Shown one piece after another: positions 29,558 through 38,473 of a stretch of 64,000 bases of DNA. The DNA comes from Gaiella sp. (GTDB taxonomy: Bacteria; Actinomycetota; Thermoleophilia; Gaiellales; Gaiellaceae): positions 744,001 through 808,000 of the forward strand of contig JAOSJZ010000001.1 in the NCBI GenBank assembly GCA_027493885.1, read 5' to 3'. Every line of letters starts with the position of its first letter. Position 1 is the first letter of the stretch. The notes beneath the pieces are model-generated. The model searched no databases, had not been told where the DNA came from, and saw only the letters and a list, made by a program, of their open reading frames with translations. Both the position numbers and the translations under genes were made by a program.

Positions 29558-30170
29558 GGTGGAAGTACAGCGCGTAGAGGAGCTCGACGGCCGGGTTCGA
29601 CGTGTGCACCTGGACGTCCGACGGCGAGTGGATGAGCGCCTGGGTGTAGTTGAAGATGATCTTGACGCCCGCTTCGACGAGCCGGTCGGCGGCCGCTTGC
29701 GCCGCCTCGGCCGGGACCGCGAGCACACCCACCACGATCGAGCGGTCGTGCACGATCGCGTCCAGCTCGTCGAGCGAGCTGATCGGGACGCCGTCGAGCG
29801 TCGTCCCCACCTTCACCGGGTCGTTGTCGAAGACTGCGGCGATGGTGATGCCGTGCTCGGCGAAGATCGGCGACGAGGCGATCGCGGCACCGAGCCGGCC
29901 TGCCCCGACGAGCGCGATGTTGTGCTGACCCTGCGTGCGCAGGATCTTCCGGATCTCGGCGAGGAGGGAATCGACGGAGTAGCCGACGCCACGCTTCCCG
30001 AACCTGCCGAAGCCCGAGAGGTCGCGGCGGATCTGGGTCGCGTTGATGTTGGTGTACTCGGCGATCTCCTGCGACGAGATCCTGTCCTTGCCCATCTTGC
30101 GAGCCTGCGTCAGCACCTGGAGGTACCGACTCAGACGCGCCGCGACACCCACCGTCAAGCGTTCCGCCAC
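29550..30170 (-). CDS. rex: Redox-sensing transcriptional repressor Rex
   Basis: About 206 residues from GTG 30170, which has GGAGG seven bases upstream. The N-terminal winged helix (DRISSQEIAEYTNINATQIR, then RDLSGFGRFGKRGVGY) and the NAD(H)-binding Rossmann domain (ALVGAGRLGAAIASSPIF; AAVFDNDPVKVG) are textbook Rex. It senses the NADH/NAD+ ratio and represses respiratory and fermentation genes when NAD+ is high. A glutaredoxin-like gene precedes it on the same strand. The frame is open 43 codons upstream but without conservation. Confidence 0.95.
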   Translation of the reverse strand: MAERLTVGVAARLSRYLQVLTQARKMGKDRISSQEIAEYTNINATQIRRDLSGFGRFGKRGVGYSVDSLLAEIRKILRTQGQHNIALVGAGRLGAAIASSPIFAEHGITIAAVFDNDPVKVGTTLDGVPISSLDELDAIVHDRSIVVGVLAVPAEAAQAAADRLVEAGVKIIFNYTQALIHSPSDVQVHTSNPAVELLYALYFHLT

Positions 30171-30243
30171 CTGCGCCCTCCTCGAAGTTCGTGACAGCCG
30201 CGCACATTCTGCCCACCCCCCGTGCGCCCGGTCGCCGGAACCG

Positions 30244-30501
30244 TCAGCGAGGCGCGTCGGCTGCGGCGCCGCGACTCCGGAGGGCGTCTCGGAGCGCATC
30301 GCGATCCACCTCGTACCGGAACCGCTCGACGCGGTCGATCTCGACGACGGGAATCCGCGTTCGGTAGCGCTGCTCGAGCTCCGGGTCGCCCGTGATGTCG
30401 ACGTGCTCGAACGCCTCGCCGCAGACCGCGCGCACGGCGTCGACCGCGGGGCCGCAGAGATGACACCCCGGAGCGGTGTAGAGGACGATGCGGTGTCCCA
30501 C
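30244..30501 (-). CDS. Glutaredoxin-like protein (DUF836 type)
   Basis: About 85 residues from GTG 30501: VGHRIVLYTAPGCHLCGPAV, a thioredoxin-fold protein with a CHLC (CxxC) active site, then DITGDPELEQRYRTRIPVVE with the cis-proline (IPVV). This is a minimal glutaredoxin-like thiol-disulfide protein. It lies 73 bp upstream of rex on the same strand, a recurrent pairing that suggests a shared role in redox control. Confidence 0.85.
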   Translation of the reverse strand: MGHRIVLYTAPGCHLCGPAVDAVRAVCGEAFEHVDITGDPELEQRYRTRIPVVEIDRVERFRYEVDRDALRDALRSRGAAADAPR

Positions 30502-30542
30502 GGGTCGGAGGCACGGCTCGGGCAGCCGAGCGTGCCGGGGAG

Positions 30543-31814
30543 CTACGGGTACAGACCCCGCGTGGTCGTGGCCTCGGCGACACGCTGCACCGCGACCCCC
30601 AGGGCCGCCGTGCGCATGCTGGTGTCGAACCGCTCCTTTGCCGACCACGTCTCCTCGAACGCGCGCACGACGATGTCATTGAGCTTCGCGTTCACCTCGT
30701 ACTCCTTCCAGAAGTACTCCTGCAGGCCCTGCACCCACTCGAAGTAGGAGACGACGACGCCACCGGCGTTTGCCACGACATCGGGGAGCACGAGGATCCC
30801 GCGATCCTCGAGCACGTCGTCCGCGCCGGGGGTCGTCGGGCTGTTCGCGGCCTCGCAGACCATGTGCGCCCGGATTCGCGGCGCGTTGTCCGTGTTGATG
30901 ACCTGCTCCAGGGCAGCCGGCACGAGCACATCGCACTCGAGCTCGATCAACTCGTCGTTCGTCGCGTCCTCCGTGCCGGGCAGGCCCGTGAGCGCTCCAT
31001 GCTCGGCCTTGTGCGTGATCGCCGCCTGGACGTCGATCCCGTACGGGTTGACCACGGCGCCTTTCGAGTCGGACAGCGCGATCACGCGCGCTCCCTCCTC
31101 GGAGAGCAGCCGCGCGAGGTTGCGGCCGACGTTGCCGAAGCCCTGGATCGCGAGCCGCGTGTCCGGGAACCGCCGGCCCTCCTTCTGGAGCGCCGTGCGG
31201 ATGCAATAGAGAACGCCGCGCGCGGTCGCTCCGTCGCGGCCGACCGACCCGCCGATCGAGAGCGGCTTCCCGGTGACGACGCCGAGGACGGAGTGCCCGA
31301 CGTTCATCGAGTAGGTGTCGAAGATCCAGGCCATCACCTGGGCGTTCGTGCCGACGTCCGGCGCGGGGATGTCCTTCTCGGGACCGATCTCGTTGATGAT
31401 CTCGGTCGTGTACCGGCGCGTCAGCCGCTCGATCTCGCCGGCCGTGAGCGCCTTCGGGTCGCAGACGACCCCGCCCTTCGCCCCGCCGAACGGCAGTCCC
31501 ATCAGCGCGCATTTCCACGTCATCCCCATGGCGAGCGCCTTGACCTCGTCCCCGGTCACGCCCGCGTGGTAGCGGATGCCGCCCTTGGCCGGCCCGCGCG
31601 TCACGTTGTGGACGACGCGGTAGCCGTCGAAGACGCGTGTCTTGCCGTCGTCCATCGCGACGGGGACCGACACCTCGACGGACTTCTTGCACTCCGAGAG
31701 GACCGCGATCAGGTTCGGGTCGACGCCGAAGGCCTCGCCGACGCGCCGCAGCTCTGCGCGGGCGAGCGCAAGCGGATTCTCGCGAAGGTGGGTGGCGGCC
31801 TCGGTGACGCTCAT
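30543..31814 (-). CDS. gdhA: Glutamate dehydrogenase (Glu/Leu/Phe/Val dehydrogenase family)
   Basis: A 423-residue enzyme interconverting glutamate and 2-oxoglutarate plus ammonia. The catalytic lysine is in MGLPFGGAKGGVVCDP, preceded by GPAKGGIRYH; PAPDVGTNAQVMAWIFDTY follows, and the NAD(P) site is AIQGFGNVGRNLARLLSEEG. Length and motifs fit the hexameric GDH II group. The next gene on the strand is the glutaredoxin-like gene, 41 bp on. Confidence 0.96.
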   Translation of the reverse strand: MSVTEAATHLRENPLALARAELRRVGEAFGVDPNLIAVLSECKKSVEVSVPVAMDDGKTRVFDGYRVVHNVTRGPAKGGIRYHAGVTGDEVKALAMGMTWKCALMGLPFGGAKGGVVCDPKALTAGEIERLTRRYTTEIINEIGPEKDIPAPDVGTNAQVMAWIFDTYSMNVGHSVLGVVTGKPLSIGGSVGRDGATARGVLYCIRTALQKEGRRFPDTRLAIQGFGNVGRNLARLLSEEGARVIALSDSKGAVVNPYGIDVQAAITHKAEHGALTGLPGTEDATNDELIELECDVLVPAALEQVINTDNAPRIRAHMVCEAANSPTTPGADDVLEDRGILVLPDVVANAGGVVVSYFEWVQGLQEYFWKEYEVNAKLNDIVVRAFEETWSAKERFDTSMRTAALGVAVQRVAEATTTRGLYP

Positions 31815-31861
31815 CGGCTGCTGCGCGCGGCTCGCACGACGTGCCGGACTCTACCGACGGG

Positions 31862-34399
31862 TCAGCGCAAGCGGAAGGGGACGTTCTCGATGGTCGGGCG
31901 ACCGCCGCCGACGGGCATGGCGCGGACGCGGAGCACGTAGCTCCCGCTCGGCAGCCGCCCGCCGCGCGGCCCCCGCCCCGTGATCCCGAACGCGTACCGG
32001 CCCGGGAGGAGATTGCGAAGGCGGACGAGCGTCCCCACCCGGCGCGTGCCACGGTAGAGCTCGATCTCGAGCCGCGAGAGAGGCAGCAGCTGGGGCCGGT
32101 CGCGAGTCCCGTCGACCCGTCCCGCGACGAGGGTCAGCACTGCCGGCCTCCGGTCGCTGGGCGCGAACGCGGCCGTCGAGAGCTCGACACCCGTCACGGC
32201 GGCGCTCCCGACCGGGACGGCGGCCGTCCAGGGGATCCGCAGCCGCGCGCCGGGCCCGACGATCGCCCGCACGACGCCGCCCAGCGCAGCCGGCGCAGCC
32301 GGCCGCACCTCGGCGTCGACCGAGAGCGCCACGCGGATCGCCCGTCCCGGGCGGAGGACGACGCGCTCGGGAGTCGTTCGTACCGTGATCCCCGCGATCG
32401 CCGCCGGCCGCAGGCGCACGTCGAGCACGCGGCGGGAGACGTTTCGGAGCGTCACCGGCCCGGTCGTGGCGTGCTTGCCGTCGACGAGCGCAGGCAGGGC
32501 GACGGCGGGCGGGTCGGCGACGAGCTCGACCGCCGACGCGGCGGACGGGTCGACGAGCCCCGGCTCGGCGCTCCCCGGTACCCGTCTCGCCGACGCGACG
32601 AGCGCGCCACGGAGGCCGCCAGCGTCCAGGTCCGGCCGCGCCTGCGCGAGCAGCGCAGCCGCGCCGGCGACGACCGCAGCGGCGGCGCTCGACCCGGAGA
32701 CCGTCCCGTACCGCGCCGCCCCGCCCTCGCCCCGCCCGGGAACGGAGGTGACGAGCCCGACACCCGGCGCAGCGATCTCGGTTCCTTCGCCGCCGTCGAA
32801 CGCGAGCCCGGTGCTGGAGAAGGGCGCCGCTCTCCGGGCTCCGGGATTGTCCCCGAAGGCGGCCGCGCCGACCGCCAGCTCCACCGGGATCCCCGCCGCC
32901 AGGGATGCGCGGACTTCGGCGGCAATGCGTGCCGAAACCCCGACCACGGGCACCTGGACCGGCTCGTCGACTCCGAGCGAGCCGGCCGGGATCGGCCCGT
33001 CGACGAGGACGGCGCGGGCACCTGCCGCCGTGAGCTCGCCGACTGCCTCGGGCGTGGTCGGACCGGACGGCAGCAGCACTGCCCCGCCCGCGACACGGCT
33101 GTAGCCCCTCGCGTCGAACAGCCGATCGAGCGCGTTGCCCCTCGTCACCGCCACGGCCTGCCGGCTCGGCAGCGCAACCACGGGTGCGGCGACGACGTCA
33201 TCCGGCCCGGCGGCGCCGCCGAGAGGGGTCTCGCCCGAGGCGAGCACGCGGAGGCCGGCTCGGAGGAGGACGTGGACGGTCGGGCTCGCTCCGCGCGAGT
33301 CGGAGGCCGCGACGCCGAGAACCGCAGACGCGCCTCCGGGGCCGGCGATGCTGCCGTACCCGGGGCCTGCCGGCCCGTCGTTGCCGCCGGGGGCGACGAC
33401 GAGCGTGCCGAGCGTCGACGCGCCACGCGAGGCCCGGGCGAGAGGACTGTCCGGGAACGAGGCGAACGGCTCCACCACCCCGACGAGCGCGATCCGGGCG
33501 GCATCGTGCGTGTCGCCGTCGCCGTTCGGGTCGACGGCCGCCTCGAGGCCCGCGAGCACCTGGTCGGTGCGACCGTAGACGGAGACGCCGCCGTCCGCGT
33601 CCGGCTGCCACCCGGCGACTCTGATCGGGAGGAGCGAGGCGCCGGGCGCGACCCCGTGGAGCCCGGCCGGGCCCCGCGCACCGGCGACCAGTCCGGCCAG
33701 CCCGCTCCCGTGCCGTTCGGGGCGTCCGGGCTCGGTCGGGTTCTGCTCGGCAGACGGATCGCCGTCCGCGTCGAGGATGTCGATCCCGCGCAGGAGCCGT
33801 CCCTGGAGGAAAGGGTGCCGGAGATCCACGCCGGTATCGAGGAGCGCGACCGTGACCCCGGTGCCGTCGAGCCCCGGGATGCCGATGCCGACGCGCCGCC
33901 CGCTCGACGGCCCGAACGCCTCGTCGGAGAGCGCGCCCCGCGGCAGGGCCGCCGGATACGCCGCACGTACCGGGTAGACGCCGGCGACGGCCGGGTCGCG
34001 CTCGATCGCGGGCAAGAGGGCGGGATCGATCGAGCCCGCGAAACCGTTGATCACCCGCACGTAGGACTGCTCAGGCGTGACCGGCGCGCCGCGCGACCAG
34101 AGCCCGGCGATCGCCCGTCGCTGCGCCGCTCTCACCGTCTGGGCCCAGCCGCGGAGCTGCCGCTCGGTCGCCCGCCCATCCGCTCGCGCGACGCGATCGG
34201 CGAGCGAGGGGGCGCGAAGGACGACCACCCAGCGCCCGCCGAGCTGCGGCGCCGGACGGCTTCCGAGCAGCCCCTGCCAGCCCGCGGCTCCGACCGACCC
34301 ACCGCCGGCAGCGGACGCGCCACCGCCGGCGGTGAGGACGAGGAGCGTGGCGAGCAGCGCTGCCGCGGCAGGCCTAGAGCGGCGCGGAGGGGTACGCAT
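31862..34399 (-). CDS. Secreted subtilisin-like serine protease (S8)
   Basis: About 845 residues. ATG 34399 precedes an Arg-rich n-region and hydrophobic core (AAAALLATLLVLTAGGG), a Sec or Tat-like signal; an ATG three codons earlier is also possible. An inhibitor-like propeptide region (RWVVVLRAPSLADRVAR) is followed by the catalytic triad: Asp in VALLDTGVDLRHP, His in RHGSGLAGLVAG, Ser in GTVSGSSAAAAVVAGAAAL, with an Asn-containing APGGNDGPAGPG segment. A PA-like insert and beta-rich C-terminal domains complete it. The start lies inside the end of tsaD. Confidence 0.93.
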   Translation of the reverse strand: MRTPPRRSRPAAAALLATLLVLTAGGGASAAGGGSVGAAGWQGLLGSRPAPQLGGRWVVVLRAPSLADRVARADGRATERQLRGWAQTVRAAQRRAIAGLWSRGAPVTPEQSYVRVINGFAGSIDPALLPAIERDPAVAGVYPVRAAYPAALPRGALSDEAFGPSSGRRVGIGIPGLDGTGVTVALLDTGVDLRHPFLQGRLLRGIDILDADGDPSAEQNPTEPGRPERHGSGLAGLVAGARGPAGLHGVAPGASLLPIRVAGWQPDADGGVSVYGRTDQVLAGLEAAVDPNGDGDTHDAARIALVGVVEPFASFPDSPLARASRGASTLGTLVVAPGGNDGPAGPGYGSIAGPGGASAVLGVAASDSRGASPTVHVLLRAGLRVLASGETPLGGAAGPDDVVAAPVVALPSRQAVAVTRGNALDRLFDARGYSRVAGGAVLLPSGPTTPEAVGELTAAGARAVLVDGPIPAGSLGVDEPVQVPVVGVSARIAAEVRASLAAGIPVELAVGAAAFGDNPGARRAAPFSSTGLAFDGGEGTEIAAPGVGLVTSVPGRGEGGAARYGTVSGSSAAAAVVAGAAALLAQARPDLDAGGLRGALVASARRVPGSAEPGLVDPSAASAVELVADPPAVALPALVDGKHATTGPVTLRNVSRRVLDVRLRPAAIAGITVRTTPERVVLRPGRAIRVALSVDAEVRPAAPAALGGVVRAIVGPGARLRIPWTAAVPVGSAAVTGVELSTAAFAPSDRRPAVLTLVAGRVDGTRDRPQLLPLSRLEIELYRGTRRVGTLVRLRNLLPGRYAFGITGRGPRGGRLPSGSYVLRVRAMPVGGGRPTIENVPFRLR

Positions 34400-35351
34400 C
34401 GAGCGCAAGGTAGCCGGGTGGCTCGACGGCGCGAGCGAACCGCGCGGCCGACGCGATCATCGCCGCGTTGTCGGTGCAGAGCTCGAGCGGCGCGAACCGC
34501 GCATCGGGCAGCGCCGCGCGGAGCTCGGAGTTGGCCGCGACGCCGCCGACGACGGCGACCGTCTCGTGACCCGTCCGCTCCACGGCCGCGCGCAGGCGCC
34601 CCGCGAGCGCTCGAACGATCGCGCGCTGGTAGGACGCCGCGAGATCGGCGCGCCGGGCCGCCAGGTCGGTCTCCGTGAGCCCGCGCACGGCATGGAGCAG
34701 CGCGGTCTTGAGCCCCGAGAACGAGAGATCGAGGCCGGCGACGCGCGCGACGGGGAACGAGTACGCCTCGGGGTCGCCGTCCCGCGCGAGACGGTCGATC
34801 TCGGCTCCGCCGGGGTAGCCGAGCCCGAGCAGCCTCGCTCCCTTGTCGAAGGCCTCGCCGGCGGCGTCGTCCAGCGTCGAGCCGAGCACCTCGTATCCCT
34901 CCCGCTCGCGCACGGACAGCAGCAGCGTGTGGCCTCCGCTGGCGAGGAGGCACGTGAAGGGCGGATCGAGCGGGTCGGGCGCGAGATACAGCGTCGCGAC
35001 GTGCCCTCGTAGGTGGTCGACCGGGACGAGCGGGAGCCCGCGCGCCCAGGCGATGGCCTTGGCGGCAGACAGCCCGACGAGCAGAGCGCCGACGAGGCCC
35101 GGCCCCTGCGTCACGCCGACCCGGTCGACGTCGTCGAGTGCGACCCCGGCGTCCTCCAGCGCCGCGCGAACGACCGGCGCGACGAGCTCGAGGTGCCGCC
35201 GCGAGGCGATCTCGGGCACCACGCCGCCGTATCGGGCGTGCAGGTCGGCCTGCGACGAGACGACCGACGACTGCACGACCCCGTCCGCCTCCACGACCGC
35301 GGCCGCCGTCTCGTCGCAGGAGGTCTCGATGCCGAGGATCAGCGTGCTCAC
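34374..35351 (-). CDS. tsaD: tRNA t6A threonylcarbamoyltransferase TsaD
   Basis: A 325-residue ASKHA-fold protein: ILGIETSCDETAAAVVEADG, the metal-binding HxxxH in VPVDHLRGHVATLYL, FTCLLASGGHTLLL and VAVVGGVAANSELRAALP. With TsaB and TsaE it moves threonylcarbamoyl to A37 of ANN-decoding tRNAs. It follows rimI by 9 bp, and a strong hairpin lies across the rimI end just after it. Confidence 0.97.
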   Translation of the reverse strand: MSTLILGIETSCDETAAAVVEADGVVQSSVVSSQADLHARYGGVVPEIASRRHLELVAPVVRAALEDAGVALDDVDRVGVTQGPGLVGALLVGLSAAKAIAWARGLPLVPVDHLRGHVATLYLAPDPLDPPFTCLLASGGHTLLLSVREREGYEVLGSTLDDAAGEAFDKGARLLGLGYPGGAEIDRLARDGDPEAYSFPVARVAGLDLSFSGLKTALLHAVRGLTETDLAARRADLAASYQRAIVRALAGRLRAAVERTGHETVAVVGGVAANSELRAALPDARFAPLELCTDNAAMIASAARFARAVEPPGYLALDAYPSAPL

Positions 35352-35360
35352 GTCCTACTC

Positions 35361-35834
35361 CTAGGCGGATTCGGCGCCAGCCGAATCCGCCTCCCGCCAC
35401 ATGATCAGCGCGTCCTCACGGTTGTCCGTGTAGTAGCCGCGGCGAACACCCCTCCGACGAAAGCCGAATCGCTCGTACAGCCGGATCGCCGCGGTGTTCG
35501 ACACCCGCACCTCGAGCGTGTAGCCGCGCAGCGCGTCCTCCTTCGTCAGCTCGAGCAGCCGGCGGAGGAGCGCCGAGGCAATGCCCTGGCGCCGTCGCTC
35601 GGGCGCGACCGCGACGTTCATCACGTGCCACGCATCGACGTAGCGGGAGAGAACGAGGTAGCCGACGAGGGCGCCTGTCTCGTCGACCGCGCCGAACGAG
35701 AGCGAGCTCGGCTTCGCGAGCTCGGAGGCGAACATCGAGCGCGACCAGGGCGTGGGGTACGAGGCCCGCTCGATGCGCTCGATCGCGTCCAGGTCGGCGA
35801 GCTCGAGGCGCCGGAGCTCGAGCTCGAGCATCAT
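35361..35834 (-). CDS. rimI: Ribosomal-protein/Gcp-associated N-acetyltransferase RimI
   Basis: A 157-residue GNAT protein from ATG 35834, overlapping the tsaB stop (ATGA). The acetyl-CoA loop is VAPERRRQGIASALLRRLLE (Q/RxxGxA), with the family end VSNTAAIRLYERFGFRRRGV, then RRGYYTDNREDALIM. RimI acetylates N-termini such as that of ribosomal protein S18 and is commonly encoded in the tsa operon. The stop TAG lies at the edge of a 13-bp hairpin. Confidence 0.94.
   Translation of the reverse strand: MMLELELRRLELADLDAIERIERASYPTPWSRSMFASELAKPSSLSFGAVDETGALVGYLVLSRYVDAWHVMNVAVAPERRRQGIASALLRRLLELTKEDALRGYTLEVRVSNTAAIRLYERFGFRRRGVRRGYYTDNREDALIMWREADSAGAESA
35363..35392 (-). terminator. Hairpin at the end of rimI
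   Basis: Perfect 13-base arms (left arm AGGCGGATTCGGC) with a GCCA loop; the coding sequence for the last residues and the TAG stop form the stem. tsaD begins nine bases further on the same strand, so this hairpin may tune or process the message rather than end it. Confidence 0.65.
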
Positions 35835-36418
35835 CCGCGCCACCGTCTCGCGTCGGGAGCACGGGCATAGATCGGCTCGATCTCGTCGACGCGACCGTAC
35901 GCCGTGACGAGCCGAGCGTGGAGAGACGCGCGTGGCAGGTGCCGGATGTCGTCGTCGGGCGGGATTGCCGCACCCTTCGCCTCGAGGACGTCGCGGTAGC
36001 GGAGCGCGCCGTCGCCGACGCACAGCCTGCCGGCGACATCGAGGTCCTCCGGCGCGACCGCGCCGGCGCCCGGGACGAACACCTCACGCCGCCGAGCGTC
36101 GATCACGGGCAGCGCGCCCTCCGCGCCGGCGGCAAGCGCGTCCAGCGTCGAGACGCCGGCGCCCGCAACGTCGAGCGCGAGCGCGAGGCCGCGCGCGACG
36201 GCCAGGCCGATGCGCGTGCTCGTGAAGCTTCCGGGCCCGGTGCCCACGACGAGCGCTTCGATGTCGGCCGGGCGGGCAGACGCCTGGCGCAGGAGCGCGT
36301 CGACATCCTCGAGCAGCGTCTTCGCGACCGACGCACGCTCGCCGAGCACCTCGGCGTCCTCGAGGAGCGCGCTCGTCGCGACGTCAGTCGCCGTGTCGAA
36401 GGCCAGGACCAGCACCAC
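35831..36418 (-). CDS. tsaB: tRNA t6A biosynthesis protein TsaB
   Basis: A 195-residue inactive ASKHA-fold partner of TsaD: VLVLAFDTATDVATSALLED at the N-terminus, IEALVVGTGPGSFTSTRIGL as the hallmark, and VDEIEPIYARAPDARRWRG at the end. Dimerises with TsaD and recruits TsaE. It overlaps tsaE by 35 bp and rimI by 4 bp, a tightly coupled set. Confidence 0.95.
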   Translation of the reverse strand: MVLVLAFDTATDVATSALLEDAEVLGERASVAKTLLEDVDALLRQASARPADIEALVVGTGPGSFTSTRIGLAVARGLALALDVAGAGVSTLDALAAGAEGALPVIDARRREVFVPGAGAVAPEDLDVAGRLCVGDGALRYRDVLEAKGAAIPPDDDIRHLPRASLHARLVTAYGRVDEIEPIYARAPDARRWRG

Positions 36419-36860
36419 CTGCCTCTTCTAGCAACGCCCGGTCGTCACTGTCCACGGAGACGAGCCGCACGTCGCCCGAGAGGTGCACGAGGCGGATCCG
36501 GGCGCGGGGCTCCGGAAGCGCGTGGATCCCCGCCTCCGGCCACTCGACGAAGACGATCGCATCCTGGAAGTACGGCTCGAGATCCCCCCACTCCGCCGGC
36601 GAGAGCCCCCGGAAGCGGTAGAGGTCGAGATGGGAGACGTCGACCCGTCCGCCGTAGCGGTGGCCGATCGTGAAGGTCGGGCTCGTGACCCGGCCCGTGA
36701 TCCCGAGGGCGCGGCACGCGCCGCGCACGAAGGTCGTCTTCCCCGCCCCGAGCTCCCCCGAGACGAGCACGACGTCGCCCGGCCGAAGCCCCGGTGCGAG
36801 ACGGGCCGCGATCGCCTCGGTCTCGTCGGCCGAGCGGCTCTCGAGCTCGACCGTCGGCAC
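36384..36860 (-). CDS. tsaE: tRNA t6A biosynthesis ATPase TsaE
   Basis: About 158 residues from GTG 36860, placed one base after the UDG stop. P-loop VSGELGAGKTTFVRGACRAL, the HLDLYRFRGL motif and the acidic FVEWPEAG segment are those of TsaE. It hydrolyses ATP to reset the TsaB-TsaD complex. The frame is open upstream into the UDG gene without conserved sequence. Confidence 0.95.
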   Translation of the reverse strand: MPTVELESRSADETEAIAARLAPGLRPGDVVLVSGELGAGKTTFVRGACRALGITGRVTSPTFTIGHRYGGRVDVSHLDLYRFRGLSPAEWGDLEPYFQDAIVFVEWPEAGIHALPEPRARIRLVHLSGDVRLVSVDSDDRALLEEAGGAGPGLRHGD

Positions 36861-36861
36861 C

Positions 36862-37548
36862 TCAGAACAGCCCGAGCTGCACCGGCCGACACTCGGCTCC
36901 CGCGCCATCTTCGGCGAGGTCGACGTCCGGGTCGACCGGCCGAGCGACTGGTGACTCGCCACCGGTTGCCCCAACCGCCGCCAAAAGCGCCGGCAGGCGG
37001 GCGACGTCGCGCTCGAGCACCGCGAGCATGCCGGGCGTGTAGAGCGCGGCCGCCGGATGGTAGAGCGGGTAGAGCGTCACCGCTCGCCCGCCGAGCTCGA
37101 GCTCCCGCTCCTGGCCGTGGACGCGCGTGATCCCGAGCGCTCGTCCGGAGAGCAGCGCCGTCGCGAAGCTCCCGAGCGTCGCGACGACGCGGGGTCGCAC
37201 GAGCTCGAGCTGGCGGTAGAGGTATGGCTCGCAGGCGGCCGTCTCGTCGGGAAGCGGGTCCCGGTTTCCGGGCGGTCTGCACTTGAGCACGGTCGCGAGG
37301 TAGACGTCCTCGAGCGCGATCCCCACGTCACCGAGGAGCCGCTCGAGGAGCGCGCGGGATCGTCCCGCAAACGGCGTTCCCGCCCGGTCCTCGTGGAATC
37401 CCGGTGCCTCGCCGACGAGCGCGAGCTCCGCGACCGCGTTGCCCTCGCCGAAGACGACCTGGGTGCGACCCACGTGGAGTGCGCACCGCGTGCACCCCGC
37501 GGCGCGCTCGGCCTCCACGCGGAGGCTCGCTGCGCGGGCGGCGCTCAT
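36862..37548 (-). CDS. Uracil-DNA glycosylase, family 4
   Basis: About 228 residues from ATG 37548. The family 4 motif LALVGEAPGFHEDRAGTPFA, the second motif LYPLYHPAAALYTP, and four cysteines placed for a 4Fe-4S cluster (CTRC near the N-terminus, KCRPPGNRDP, ETAACEPYL) are clear. Removes uracil from DNA. Its stop abuts the tsaE start, so repair and t6A genes share a message. Confidence 0.94.
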   Translation of the reverse strand: MSAARAASLRVEAERAAGCTRCALHVGRTQVVFGEGNAVAELALVGEAPGFHEDRAGTPFAGRSRALLERLLGDVGIALEDVYLATVLKCRPPGNRDPLPDETAACEPYLYRQLELVRPRVVATLGSFATALLSGRALGITRVHGQERELELGGRAVTLYPLYHPAAALYTPGMLAVLERDVARLPALLAAVGATGGESPVARPVDPDVDLAEDGAGAECRPVQLGLF

Positions 37549-37669
37549 CGCCGACACTCTACGGCGTCGCCCGGCCGTGCGTGCCCGACTGACCACGCTG
37601 TTCATTGACGCCGTCCGCTCCGGGCGGGAGGATGCTCCCGGCAGACGTTCGACACCGGGAGGCGGAAGG

Positions 37670-38224
37670 ATGACGTGGTACGAGTTCCTGCTGTTCGTGC
37701 ACATCGCAGGAGCGATCGTGTGGCTCGGCGGCGCGTTCGTGTTCCAGGTCTACGGCATGATCGAGCTGCGCACGGGCGACGCGGCCGCGATCGCCCGCTT
37801 CGCCGGCAACGCGGGAAAGATCGGCGAGCGCCTCTTCACCCCCACCTCGCTCGTCGTCGTGCTCGCCGGGATCGGGCTGATGCTCGACGGCGACTGGCCG
37901 TGGGGGCGGCTGTGGGTGGTCTTCTCGCTCGCCGCGTTCGCGGGGTCGTTCCTGGTCGGTATCACGATCCTGGCACCGACCGCGAAGCGGATCCCGGTCG
38001 TCGGGCCCGCGACACCGGAGGGCCAGTTGCTGATCCGGAGGATCTTCGGGGTTCTCCGCATCGACCTGATGTTCATGTTCGCGATCGTCTTCGCGATGGT
38101 CGTGAGGCCGACCTCCGACGACGTCTGGGTCGTCGTGATCGTCGCGGCGCTGCTCGCCGCCGGCGTCGCGATCGTGGCCCGCGGACTGACGCGGACGCCG
38201 GAGACGGCCGCCTCGACAGGGTGA
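37670..38224 (+). CDS. Integral membrane protein (DUF2269-like)
   Basis: A 184-residue protein from ATG 37670, with a GGGAGG-type site just upstream. Five hydrophobic segments: FLLFVHIAGAIVWLGGAFVF, LVVVLAGIGLMLDG, LWVVFSLAAFAGSFLVGITI, LMFMFAIVFAMVV and VVVIVAALLAAGVAIVA. The N-terminal WYEFLLFVHIAGAIVWLGG pattern, with a membrane histidine, is typical of DUF2269 and related copper/haem-associated membrane families. Function unknown. First plus-strand gene after the minus-strand tsa block. Confidence 0.8.
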   Translation: MTWYEFLLFVHIAGAIVWLGGAFVFQVYGMIELRTGDAAAIARFAGNAGKIGERLFTPTSLVVVLAGIGLMLDGDWPWGRLWVVFSLAAFAGSFLVGITILAPTAKRIPVVGPATPEGQLLIRRIFGVLRIDLMFMFAIVFAMVVRPTSDDVWVVVIVAALLAAGVAIVARGLTRTPETAASTG

Positions 38225-38237
38225 AGGATCGCGGGAG

Positions 38238-38456
38238 TCAGTGACCGCAGCCGCAGCTGCCGCCGCAGCACCCGCCGCCGCCCGAGCCGGATGCGAAGCT
38301 CGGCTTCGCGCTCGTGCCGTGGACGGCGAAGGCGGAGAGCTGCTTGAGCACCTTCGCGGCGCCACAGCTCGGGCACGTCACGACCTGCTGCTCGGAGCGG
38401 ACGAGCTCGTCGAAATGCGCCTCGCATTCCATGCACGCGTACTCGTAGATCGGCAC
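38238..38456 (-). CDS. FmdB-family zinc-ribbon protein
   Basis: A 72-residue protein: MPIYEYACMECEAHFDELVR then VVTCPSCGAA, giving the two CxxC knuckles of an FmdB zinc ribbon. The tail is Gly/Cys-rich (GGGGCCGGSCGCGH), common in FmdB. Proposed regulatory or metal-handling role; not assigned biochemically. Convergent with the DUF2269-like gene. Confidence 0.92.
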   Translation of the reverse strand: MPIYEYACMECEAHFDELVRSEQQVVTCPSCGAAKVLKQLSAFAVHGTSAKPSFASGSGGGGCCGGSCGCGH

Positions 38457-38473
38457 GCCCGTAGTCTAGCGGC

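Noticed and set aside
29535..30216. Long minus-strand continuations of the ERCC4 and rex frames through the hairpin array
   Set aside because: The encoded Leu/Gly/Ala/Arg repeats arise from the DNA repeat itself; the conserved proteins begin at 28988 and 30170.
30171..30243. Rex operator in front of rex
   Set aside because: The nearest match (TGTG..CAC) has the wrong spacing for TGTGAA-N4-TTCACA and lacks the flanking A/T bases.
27075..34678. Very long plus-strand frames (over 900 codons) opposite the glycosyltransferase/rex region and the subtilase
   Set aside because: They run across several minus-strand genes with clear family motifs and through the repeat array; low-complexity Arg/Glu-rich products with no domain.
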